Assembly (NCBI GenBank): GCA_003170655.1 | Contig: PMYY01000230.1 | Span: forward strand, 2,764-7,897 | Length of the DNA stretch: 5,134 nucleotides | Reading direction: 5' to 3' | Origin: Nitrospiraceae bacterium | GTDB lineage: Bacteria > Nitrospirota > Thermodesulfovibrionia > Thermodesulfovibrionales > Dissulfurispiraceae | Shown here: positions 1 through 5,134 of the stretch, one piece after another | How positions within the stretch are numbered: position 1 is the stretch's first letter | How the letters are laid out: the number at the start of each line of letters is the position of its first letter | Program-made: the position numbers and the translations under genes | Notes under the pieces: generated by a model | Told to the model about the DNA's origin: nothing | What the model saw: the letters and a program-made list of their open reading frames with translations, nothing else | The model's database searches: none

Positions 1-36
1 ATCGCAAGAGCAAGGGGGCACCGACGCTCTTGCGAT
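1..36 (-). terminator. Inverted repeat downstream of cytochrome gene, possible terminator
   Basis: Bases 1-11 (ATCGCAAGAGC) and 26-36 (GCTCTTGCGAT) are perfect reverse complements separated by a 14-base loop, so either strand can form an 11-bp stem. It begins 15 bases after the stop codon of the cytochrome gene, the usual place for a transcription terminator. Any run of T on the minus strand would lie outside the window, so factor-independent termination cannot be confirmed. It could equally be a dispersed palindromic repeat or a bidirectional terminator shared with a gene to the left. Confidence 0.55.
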
Positions 37-51
37 GGAATTGAGCAAGAA

Positions 52-309
52 TTATTTCAGTTCTAGTGCTCCCGCTGCACCGTTAATGTCGTCCTCCGTA
101 AGTGACTTGTGCATGCCCTTCTTAGGCCCCTCTTTCAGCGCCTTCATTAGATCTGCAGCCGTACCGATCTTTGCCTTTGCAATCATCTTGTCCGGTGCTT
201 TATCACCCTTGTGGCACTTCTCACACTTATCAAGACCTGCAGCGAAACCGAAAGAAGCAATGCTTAGACTGACAATAACTGTTACAAGTAATGCGAGACA
301 TTTCTTCAT
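52..309 (-). CDS. Small secreted monoheme cytochrome c (class I-like)
   Basis: The 85-residue product is a periplasmic electron carrier by its features. Residues 1-23 form a typical Sec signal peptide: KK at the N-terminus, a hydrophobic core, then G-F-A before the probable cut, leaving about 62 residues. The single heme attachment site CEKCH is at residues 29-33, with His33 as proximal ligand. Met66, in GPKKGMHKSLTEDDI, sits where class I cytochromes carry the distal Met before the last helix (the 'LTEDDI...GAL' stretch), so Met/His ligation is likely; Met42 and Met55 are less likely alternatives. The mature protein is very short for the family and lysine-rich (13 Lys), suggesting an acidic partner. 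The start is fixed by a full AGGAGGT ribosome binding site seven bases upstream. The redox partner is unknown and no neighbouring gene in the window suggests one. The heme-protein call is firm; the exact subfamily is not. Confidence 0.9.
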   Translation of the reverse strand: MKKCLALLVTVIVSLSIASFGFAAGLDKCEKCHKGDKAPDKMIAKAKIGTAADLMKALKEGPKKGMHKSLTEDDINGAAGALELK

Positions 310-316
310 TTCCGTT

Positions 317-323
317 ACCTCCT
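317..323 (-). promoter_or_regulatory. Ribosome binding site of cytochrome gene
   Basis: The minus strand reads AGGAGGT, a full match to the anti-Shine-Dalgarno sequence, seven bases before the ATG at 309. It fixes the start and suggests strong translation. Confidence 0.85.
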
Positions 324-359
324 ATCAGAAATATTTAGAGAGCAAACACCGCCAATCCG

Positions 360-376
360 TATGCTTGTTAAGCATA
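360..376. promoter_or_regulatory. Palindrome TATGCTT-GTT-AAGCATA, possible operator or leader hairpin
   Basis: This is a perfect inverted repeat with 7-base arms around a 3-base centre, located 51 bases upstream of the cytochrome start codon. The dyad is the right size for a dimeric helix-turn-helix regulator. As RNA it would form a short AU-rich hairpin in the 5' leader. No regulator gene is present in the window, so the binding protein is unknown. Confidence 0.35.
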
Positions 377-386
377 AGGTCGGTCG

Positions 387-415
387 ATTAAAATTAAATG
401 AAATATTTATGAAGA
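387..415 (-). promoter_or_regulatory. Weak candidate promoter of cytochrome gene
   Basis: On the minus strand TTTAAT (387-392) can serve as a -10 box, with TCTTCA (410-415) 17 bases upstream as a poor -35 box (three of six consensus bases). The poor -35 would fit a promoter needing an activator, and the 16-bp palindrome at 409-424 overlaps it exactly. The second TTTAAT at 393-398 is an alternative -10. This is a suggestion from position and AT-richness only. Confidence 0.25.
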
Positions 416-424
416 TATCTTCAT
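409..424. promoter_or_regulatory. Perfect 16-bp palindrome ATGAAGATATCTTCAT, possible operator
   Basis: All eight base pairs of each half are complementary with no spacer (ATGAAGAT/ATCTTCAT). It lies about 100 bases upstream of the cytochrome start codon in AT-rich DNA and overlaps the only plausible -35 region. A perfect uninterrupted 16-mer dyad is unlikely by chance at a chosen spot, though AT-rich DNA makes it less surprising. The regulator is unknown. Confidence 0.4.
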
Positions 425-540
425 TTAAAAATCAGCGCGCAGCGTATAAAAGAACAAATGAAAGATGTATAAAGATTGCAGCGGGTTTTGCATCCTAAAT
501 ATCAAGACTTTTAGAGCACGTTGCCAAATGCTTGGTACTG

Positions 541-581
541 GCGACACGAATGATTATGCAGGTGACACGAACATTGTGCAG
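541..581. repeat. Two imperfect tandem repeats of about 20 bases
   Basis: The units at 541-561 and 562-581 both follow the pattern G(C/T)GACACGAA...T(A/G)TGCAG and differ by one base of length and a few substitutions. A third, shorter echo (GCGACGAG) starts at 581. Multiple copies of 20-base repeats containing GTGACACG-like boxes are typical of the ends of IS21-family elements, as transposase binding sites. No transposase gene remains here, so an IS relic is only an inference. Confidence 0.4.
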
Positions 582-792
582 CGACGAGCGCTGGTCGTGA
601 TTTCGGGAAGAAAGCTTGTGTAATAGCCATGTCTCTGCGGCAATGACTTTAAGTAAAACGACGCAGGGTCAGTTCTCGATGTAACCTTCCAACAAACACT
701 TCTGACATCGTAGTAACATCAGTTATTTCCGTTTATAGTATGCTGACTTGCCCATAAAAACCAACCGTTGGCTCTTTATCAAATCGCTTAAA

Positions 793-821
793 TTGAATAT
801 GCCGCGATTATCTGCTATATT
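793..821 (+). promoter_or_regulatory. Sigma-70-type promoter for the 30-codon hemerythrin-like frame
   Basis: TTGAAT (793-798) matches four of six -35 bases, and TATATT (816-821) matches five of six -10 bases; the spacer is exactly 17 bases. Transcription would begin near 828 and give an untranslated leader of about 88 bases before the ATG at 916. No other comparable pair was seen close upstream of this frame. Confidence 0.5.
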
Positions 822-901
822 GGCAATAAGATCGAGACTAGGCAACTAATTTATTCGTGCAGTCGGCGATCTGATGGAACAGAAATTTGTAATTAATTAA
901 T

Positions 902-907
902 AAGGAG
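902..907 (+). promoter_or_regulatory. Ribosome binding site of hemerythrin-like fragment
   Basis: AAGGAG at 902-907 precedes the ATG at 916 by eight bases and is a strong, well-spaced Shine-Dalgarno sequence. It decides the start of the short frame and argues that the frame was, or still is, translated. Confidence 0.7.
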
Positions 908-915
908 ATACCGCT

Positions 916-1008
916 ATGAAACCAAGAGGCCTCCTCATGATAGAACACCGGTTAATCGAGAAGATGCTCAGCGTTGTAAGAAGTCAGATAGATCTCGCCA
1001 GCGATTGA
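916..1008 (+). pseudogene. Truncated hemerythrin (HHE) domain protein, N-terminal 30 codons only
   Basis: The 30-residue product starts MKPRGLLMIEHRLIEKML, which reads like the first helix of bacterial hemerythrin-like HHE proteins, where an 'L(M)xEHRxIExML' segment carries the first iron-ligand histidine (here His11). Full family members run to about 130-200 residues and need further His and Glu/Asp ligands; none follow. Reading past the TGA in the same frame gives a short hydrophobic, unrelated stretch, so this is not just one point mutation or readthrough; the rest appears deleted. It keeps a good promoter (793-821) and ribosome binding site. It could instead be a working small protein or leader peptide with a borrowed start, but a 30-residue piece cannot build the four-helix di-iron site. 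The family assignment rests on the motif alone. Confidence 0.55.
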
Positions 1009-1009
1009 A

Positions 1010-1135
1010 TCATGCTCCCTGTTTCAGTGGGCTTTTTGTTTGTTTGTCTTTCTGCTCTTTTAGATCTTTTGCGTGTTTGATTGTCTTCTGCTTCTGGTTC
1101 TTGTCTTTGTCCTTCTTACCGCCCTTATCTCCCAT
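1010..1135 (-). CDS. Small lysine-rich hypothetical protein (41 aa)
   Basis: The product begins MGDKGGKKDKDKNQKQKT and ends KSPLKQGA. About two fifths of its residues are lysine, with many Gln and Asp and almost no hydrophobic residues, so it should be soluble, highly basic and largely disordered. Similar tiny 'MGDKGxKKDKxK' proteins are known to me as unnamed conserved hypotheticals in diverse bacteria; their function is unknown, and nucleic-acid or ribosome binding is only a guess from charge. The start is well set by AAAGGAGG six bases upstream. The gene follows the 68-codon frame by 21 bases and probably belongs to the transcript of the glucan synthase-type gene. Its stop is one base from the end of the convergent hemerythrin-like fragment. 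Confidence 0.75.
   Translation of the reverse strand: MGDKGGKKDKDKNQKQKTIKHAKDLKEQKDKQTKSPLKQGA
1014..1038 (+). terminator. Possible terminator of hemerythrin-like fragment
   Basis: Six bases after the plus-strand stop, 1014-1032 can fold into a stem of seven pairs with one mismatch and a TTT loop (GCTCCCTG/CAGTGGGC, including one G-T pair). It is followed by TTTTTG and further T-rich sequence. The same bases encode the 3' end of the lysine-rich gene on the other strand, whose AAA codons create the T-run, so the resemblance may be partly coincidental. Confidence 0.4.
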
Positions 1136-1141
1136 TGTGAG

Positions 1142-1149
1142 CCTCCTTT
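1142..1149 (-). promoter_or_regulatory. Ribosome binding site of lysine-rich 41-aa gene
   Basis: The minus strand reads AAAGGAGG, six bases before the ATG at 1135. This near-ideal Shine-Dalgarno sequence sits in the 21-base gap after the preceding frame and is the main reason to accept such a short gene. Confidence 0.8.
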
Positions 1150-1156
1150 GGCATCA

Positions 1157-1363
1157 TTAGCAATATTCCCGCCGCAAAAGACGAGTGAAAGCAAGCGAAA
1201 ATCTCGCCTGAATGTATAGTCTTGAGACTAATAGCCCCGCAAGAAAAGGAGCGCGCAAATCGGTAGCATCTCTTTTGGCATGGTCATTGTTGCAGGAAAG
1301 AATCTTGTCCACGGCGTCTGCCACTGCGACAATCGTTTTTATAATCATCGGCATAGGTCCCAT
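1157..1363 (-). CDS. Hypothetical 68-aa protein of unknown function
   Basis: I do not recognise this product. Residues 1-22 (MGPMPMIIKTIVAVADAVDKIL) form a mildly hydrophobic, possibly amphipathic helix. A polar middle (about 23-37) contains one Cys, and the C-terminal half has hydrophobic patches with many Arg (LLVSRLYIQARFSLAFTRLLRREYC), so a peripheral membrane association is possible. The case for a real gene is positional: it starts 18 bases after the stop of the glucan synthase-type gene, has a GAAAGGGG ribosome binding site five bases before the ATG, and is followed after 21 bases by the lysine-rich gene. Against it, there is no known family and the opposite strand is also open here (1212-1454). 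The start could be real while the tail has drifted. Confidence 0.45.
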   Translation of the reverse strand: MGPMPMIIKTIVAVADAVDKILSCNNDHAKRDATDLRAPFLAGLLVSRLYIQARFSLAFTRLLRREYC

Positions 1364-1368
1364 AATTT

Positions 1369-1376
1369 CCCCTTTC
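1369..1376 (-). promoter_or_regulatory. Ribosome binding site of 68-aa frame
   Basis: The minus strand reads GAAAGGGG, five bases before the ATG at 1363. It is a fair but not perfect match to the Shine-Dalgarno consensus, placed in the 18-base gap after the large gene's stop. It supports translation of the small frame on the same message. Confidence 0.5.
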
Positions 1377-1381
1377 TATTG

Positions 1382-4300
1382 TCATGTACTTAGTGTATTA
1401 TTTTCTGCCGCTTTGTCCAGGGCGGGTATCCTAACCTCGACCGAATGCTCCTGACGGTCATCAAGAAGTGGAATAGCATTATCGTGTTGCTCAACGCCAT
1501 CGACAGTGACACCCGTCATGCTGCCACCGCTCGTTTGCAGCACAGTGATATGGTAGACAGTTTCCCTGTACCTGTAATGCACTTTAAAGGCCTGCCAATC
1601 CGAAGGGAGGCACGGTGTAAAACGCAGTTTATCCACTTCAAGCTTGAGCCCCAGGAGCGATTCTACTATCAGCCGGTACATCCAGGCAGCCGAGCCCGTG
1701 TACCATGTCCAGCCGCCGCGGCCGGTATGCGGCGGTACTGCATAGACGTCAGCCGCAACGACGTACGGTTCCACTTTATAAGTGGCAGTCTCCTCGGTCG
1801 ATCTTGAATGGTTCACCGGGTTGATCATGGTAAAGAGCTCCCACGCGCGCTGGGTGTCCCCCAATCGAGCAAAGGCCATTGCTGCCCAGATGGCCGCATG
1901 CGTATACTGCCCGCCGTTTTCCCTAACGCCGGGGACGTACCCTTTGATGTAGCCTGGATTCAGCGCCGACTTGTCGAAGGGCGGATCCAAAAGTTGGACC
2001 AATCCTTGCTCACGACGGACAAGGCGCTCATTCAGCGCTTCCATCGCCATGCGCGAACGGTCATCACTTCCCGCACCCGAAAGAACAGACCAGCTCTGCG
2101 CAATCGAATCAATTTGGCATTCGGGGTTGGCAGACGATCCAAGCGGCGAGCCGTCATCAAAGTAAGCGCGGCGGTACCACTTGCCATCCCAGCCATTGTC
2201 CTCGATATTCTTGCGCAACACTGCTGCCTCGCTTGCGCAACGCTCAGCGAAAGATACGTCGCCATGCGCGCCGGCAACTTCAGTGAAGCTCATGAGCACT
2301 TCATAAAGAAAAAATCCCAACCAGACGCTTTCGCCTTTGCCGTGCTCGCCCACCAGGTTCATGCCGTCGTTCCAATCACCCGAGCCGATGAGCGGCAAAC
2401 CGTGTTCGCCGCGACTGAGACCCCTTAGAATGGCCCGGACACAATGATCATACAGACTCGCCGTTTCTTCGGACGGGCTGGGGAGATCGTAATATGAGTC
2501 CTCATCATTGTTAAGCAGGCGGCCCTCGATGAAGCGGACAGTTTCATCCAACACCCCCGTGTCTCCGGTAATCATAACGTAGCGATACGCGGCCAAAGGC
2601 AGCCAGAGGTAATCGTCCGAACAGTGAGTACGCACGCCGCGTCCTGATGGCGGATGCCACCAATGCTGAACATCTCCTTCTTTGAACTGATGGGCCGCGC
2701 AGAGGAGGAGGTGCTCGCGCACGAGATGTGGCCGGGCGTGGATGAGCGCCATCACGTCCTGCAACTGGTCGCGGAAGCCGAATGCGCCACCGGACTGGTA
2801 GTATCCGCTTCGCGCCCAAAGGCGGCACGCCAGAGTCTGGTACAGCAGCCAGCCGTTGGCCAATAAGTTTAAGGACTGGTCGGGTGTTTCTACATTTATC
2901 GCGCCGAGCGTGTGCGTCCAGTGCCGCCACACGACATCGAGGGCGCTGCTCGCAGCGATTGGTCCCCGAAAGTGATTGACCAGGGTTCTGGCATCGTCGA
3001 TGTCACGACCTACGCCAAGCCTGAAGATGATCTTACGCTCTTGGCCGGCGGCCAGATCGAAGCTCACCTGGATTGCGGCGCAGGGATCCAGGGCGGCTCC
3101 CACCCTGCCGGAAAGGCGCGTGCGCGTCATTGCTGCAGGAGCGCGAAGTGTACCGTTGCGACCCAGGAATTCAGTCCGATCGCCGCTTACAGTGCGATAC
3201 ATCTCGTCCACATCGAAGAAGGCAGTCCGGCCGCGGAACTCCGTGTTATAGTGGTTGTGAGCGAATAGCGCGCCGCTCTTCGCGTCAATTTCGGTGATCA
3301 CATGCATGTTAGATTTCGGTCTCAGGTCACCGAGGACCCATTCCGCATATCCTGTGGCGGAGAGTCGACGGGACCGCCCCGACTCATTGCGCACTTTGAG
3401 TACCGTGAACTTAATCGGCGCGTCAAGTGCAACGTAGACCCACAACTCCGAGTGGATGCCGCGCTCCGTATGCTCGAAGACACTATATCCGAATCCGTGC
3501 CGGGTGGTGTATGGTGTCGCGCCGCGGCAGGGCAGCGGCATGGGTGACCAGAAGTGGCCGCGATCGTCATCACGAAGGTAAAACGCCTCTCCGCCGGAAT
3601 CGCTGACGGGATCGTTTTCCCATGGAGTGAGGCGGAACTCATGGGCGTTCTCACTCCAGGTGTAGGCAACGCCACTCTCCGAAATGACGGTTCCAAACTG
3701 CGGGTTGGCCAGCACATTCACCCACGGCTCCGGCGTCACCTGCCCGTGTGCAGTGGTAATGACATACTCGCGCCCATCCGGGGTGAATCCGCCCAGCCCA
3801 TTGAATAACGTCAGATCGTGGCGAGGCAATGGGACGATCGGTTGGGGTTCTGAGCGTTGGGTTCTAGTCATGGCAAGAAGGGGCACGGTTACTTCCACCA
3901 GACTGCGACGGTCGATCTGGTCTTCGATCGAGCCAAGGCTGTCGTTGATGATGGCGCGACTGACTGTTTGAATCAGAATGCGGTCTTCAGTCGATATCTG
4001 GTCCGCAGGTCTTAAGAAGATGCCGCCTGGTCGTTCTATCACGGTTGCTTCGACGCCTCCGGCAATGAGTCCCATTATCTGCTCTTGCAGAAGCTGCCGG
4101 TAACCGGCGTGATCTTCATTCCAGATCACAAGATCCACTGCCAGTCCCTTAAGACGCCAGTATGCGTGGGCCTGTACGAGCTGTCGAACCATGTCTATAT
4201 TTGCCGGATCTGCAATCTGCAACAGCACGATCGGCAGATCGCCGGAAATGGCGTAGCCCCACAGACCTGATTGTCCGCGGCGGTTAGTTATGATGACGCC

Positions 4301-5134
4301 GGGGTCGGCGCGCAACGAAGAATTGGCGTAAATCACGGAGCTGGCAAGGTGAGCATAGAGCTGCGCATCGGCCTCTGTGGCGTTGATCTGCCTTAAGAGC
4401 ACTTGGCTGTGTGTCCATGCGAGATCGAAGACGCGTTCCGCCAGATGCCGGTCCTGATATTTCTGTACGAGACCCATGCAGATGTCACGGGTTTCACTGA
4501 TACCGGTGACAATATTTATTGTTGCCGATTGTTCCGGCTCAAGGGTAATCCGATGCCGTATAGCGACGATCGGATCGAGCACTGAACCATCACTGCACGA
4601 AAGAGCATCAGACCCAGTCATCGCCCGTGGGTCGGCTATGGTATTTCCGCGACCAATGAACCGTAACCGGTCGGTCTCATAGGAAACTTCGCGGGTTTCC
4701 ACCCCGTGGACAGTCATCTGATGAAACATCCATGGGGAGAGTTCGTCGCGGGAGCGGGGACGACGAGTGCAGACGATCGCCTGCCTCTGATCGACGATCT
4801 CCGTCTGAACAAAAAGATTACTGAACGCCGGATGCAGCGCGTCTGAGGCAGGCGGAGCAAGCACGACCTCCGCGTAACTCGTGACTTCGATCTCTCTGCG
4901 TGTCCGGCCGCGGTTGGTGATGATGATCCGGCGCAGCTCTATATCATCCTCGGGAGAAACTGCGATCTCTGTGTGCATGTCGAAGTCGCGGTCCCGGCGG
5001 CGAAATTCGGCGCGGCCTTCCGAGAAAATAGTCTCATAATTCTTCGAGTGTTTGACCGTCGGCTGAAATGCGGCTGACCAGAACTCCCCGCTCGCTGCAT
5101 CACGTATATAACAAAACGTGCCCCAGTCGTCTCG
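1382..5134 (-). CDS. ndvB: Cyclic beta-1,2-glucan synthase-type protein, C-terminal 1250 residues (5' end beyond window)
   Basis: The frame is open to the right edge; Met at 4978 is internal, because the 52 residues before it (DDWGTFCYIRD...GEFWSAAFQPT) are typical of this family. Numbering from the edge: residues 1 to about 240 are a first GH94-type beta-sandwich; about 240-425 a reduced helical module with NRRGQSGLWGYAISGDLPI (near 283-302) and no catalytic motif; from 444 (FNGLGGF) a second beta-sandwich; from about 755 an (alpha/alpha)6 catalytic domain; about 1170-1250 a C-terminal beta-sandwich. The catalytic domain has GFRDQLQD (Asp789), HWWHPPSGRGVRT, GSGDWNDGM (the DWND general-acid motif, Asp920-Asp923), GGQYTHA (His1079) and WTWYTGSA (Thr1146-Gly1147); the last two match family phosphate-binding positions. 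In Brucella and Agrobacterium homologues of about 2800 residues, membrane and GT84 domains build the glucan and the GH94 part trims chains by phosphorolysis. The N-terminal synthase half is not visible, so a related giant GH94 protein without glucan synthesis remains possible. Confidence 0.88.
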   Translation of the reverse strand, partial: RDDWGTFCYIRDAASGEFWSAAFQPTVKHSKNYETIFSEGRAEFRRRDRDFDMHTEIAVSPEDDIELRRIIITNRGRTRREIEVTSYAEVVLAPPASDALHPAFSNLFVQTEIVDQRQAIVCTRRPRSRDELSPWMFHQMTVHGVETREVSYETDRLRFIGRGNTIADPRAMTGSDALSCSDGSVLDPIVAIRHRITLEPEQSATINIVTGISETRDICMGLVQKYQDRHLAERVFDLAWTHSQVLLRQINATEADAQLYAHLASSVIYANSSLRADPGVIITNRRGQSGLWGYAISGDLPIVLLQIADPANIDMVRQLVQAHAYWRLKGLAVDLVIWNEDHAGYRQLLQEQIMGLIAGGVEATVIERPGGIFLRPADQISTEDRILIQTVSRAIINDSLGSIEDQIDRRSLVEVTVPLLAMTRTQRSEPQPIVPLPRHDLTLFNGLGGFTPDGREYVITTAHGQVTPEPWVNVLANPQFGTVISESGVAYTWSENAHEFRLTPWENDPVSDSGGEAFYLRDDDRGHFWSPMPLPCRGATPYTTRHGFGYSVFEHTERGIHSELWVYVALDAPIKFTVLKVRNESGRSRRLSATGYAEWVLGDLRPKSNMHVITEIDAKSGALFAHNHYNTEFRGRTAFFDVDEMYRTVSGDRTEFLGRNGTLRAPAAMTRTRLSGRVGAALDPCAAIQVSFDLAAGQERKIIFRLGVGRDIDDARTLVNHFRGPIAASSALDVVWRHWTHTLGAINVETPDQSLNLLANGWLLYQTLACRLWARSGYYQSGGAFGFRDQLQDVMALIHARPHLVREHLLLCAAHQFKEGDVQHWWHPPSGRGVRTHCSDDYLWLPLAAYRYVMITGDTGVLDETVRFIEGRLLNNDEDSYYDLPSPSEETASLYDHCVRAILRGLSRGEHGLPLIGSGDWNDGMNLVGEHGKGESVWLGFFLYEVLMSFTEVAGAHGDVSFAERCASEAAVLRKNIEDNGWDGKWYRRAYFDDGSPLGSSANPECQIDSIAQSWSVLSGAGSDDRSRMAMEALNERLVRREQGLVQLLDPPFDKSALNPGYIKGYVPGVRENGGQYTHAAIWAAMAFARLGDTQRAWELFTMINPVNHSRSTEETATYKVEPYVVAADVYAVPPHTGRGGWTWYTGSAAWMYRLIVESLLGLKLEVDKLRFTPCLPSDWQAFKVHYRYRETVYHITVLQTSGGSMTGVTVDGVEQHDNAIPLLDDRQEHSVEVRIPALDKAAENNTLST

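Larger units (their letters stand above)
310..915. other. Gene-free stretch between cytochrome and hemerythrin-like fragment
   Basis: About 600 bases with no convincing gene on either strand. The left third (about 325-480) is AT-rich and holds two palindromes and a repeated AAATATTTA 9-mer (329-337 and 401-409); it should contain the cytochrome promoter. The middle (about 528-690) has imperfect tandem repeats and a GGGTCAGTTCTCGATG stretch that resembles insertion-sequence ends. The right part (about 790-915) holds the plus-strand promoter and leader of the small hemerythrin-like frame. The stretch could also contain a small RNA, but I see no structure that proves one. Confidence 0.6.

Noticed and set aside
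35..391. Plus-strand 118-codon frame covering the cytochrome gene
   Set aside because: It is antisense to a clear heme protein with signal peptide and ribosome site; the translated protein has no family features and no ribosome site of its own.
528..623. Plus-strand 31-codon frame with an in-frame 7-residue repeat (GDTNDYA / GDTNIVQ)
   Set aside because: The repeat is simply the tandem DNA repeat read in frame; there is no ribosome binding site before the ATG at 528 and no resemblance to a known protein.
820..848. TTGGCA at 820-825 as an alternative -35 box or sigma-54 -24 element
   Set aside because: No suitable -10 box follows at 16-18 bases, and there is no GC dinucleotide at the sigma-54 -12 position; the pair at 793-821 is much better.
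1212..1454. Plus-strand 80-codon frame opposite the 68-codon frame
   Set aside because: There is no good ribosome site, it runs into the 3' end of the large gene on the other strand, and its hydrophobic stretch mirrors the opposite frame.
1808..2428. Plus-strand 206-codon frame inside the glucan synthase-type gene
   Set aside because: It is antisense to the most conserved catalytic part of the large gene; its length is explained by the codon pattern of the opposite strand and its sequence has no family features.
2544..2930. Minus-strand 128-codon frame overlapping the large gene in another frame
   Set aside because: It lies entirely within the catalytic domain coding sequence, and its arginine/alanine/proline-rich translation is typical of out-of-frame reading.
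1382..4978. Taking Met at 4978 as the start of the large gene
   Set aside because: The same frame is open to the window edge and the upstream 52 residues match the family's conserved sandwich sequence; no ribosome site precedes 4978.

Overview
The window looks like a chromosomal piece of a Gram-negative, respiring bacterium, most likely a deltaproteobacterium of the Desulfuromonas/Geobacter type. This rests on three things: a very small secreted monoheme c-type cytochrome, a hemerythrin-like N-terminus of the kind common in that group, and a giant cyclic beta-1,2-glucan synthase-type protein. The taxonomy is inference; there is no marker gene here.

Layout, left to right. An 11-bp inverted repeat (1-36) lies just past the 3' end of a small cytochrome c gene (52-309, minus). 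A gene-free stretch of about 600 bases (310-915) follows. It holds two near-perfect DNA palindromes upstream of the cytochrome gene, a pair of imperfect 20-bp tandem repeats that may be a mobile-element relic, and a good sigma-70-type promoter on the plus strand. That promoter leads to a strong ribosome binding site and a 30-codon reading frame (916-1008, plus) that reads like the beginning of a hemerythrin (HHE) domain protein but stops almost at once. One base further on is the 3' end of a convergent lysine-rich 41-codon gene (1010-1135, minus). Upstream of that is a 68-codon orphan reading frame (1157-1363, minus). The rest of the window, 1382 to the right edge, is the C-terminal 1250 residues of the glucan synthase-type protein; its start lies beyond the window.

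On the minus strand the large gene, the 68-codon frame and the 41-codon gene follow each other with gaps of 18 and 21 bases, and each small frame has its own Shine-Dalgarno sequence, so they are probably one transcription unit. The large protein carries two GH94-type beta-sandwich/helical modules. Only the second keeps the catalytic and phosphate-binding motifs, which fits chain-length trimming by phosphorolysis during periplasmic cyclic glucan synthesis. The cytochrome, the hemerythrin-like fragment and the glucan synthase have no evident shared pathway. I see no clearly new multi-gene system; the most unusual spot is the 900-1140 junction, where a truncated hemerythrin-like gene with its own promoter meets the small lysine-rich gene. 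No rRNA, tRNA, CRISPR array or intact insertion sequence was seen.
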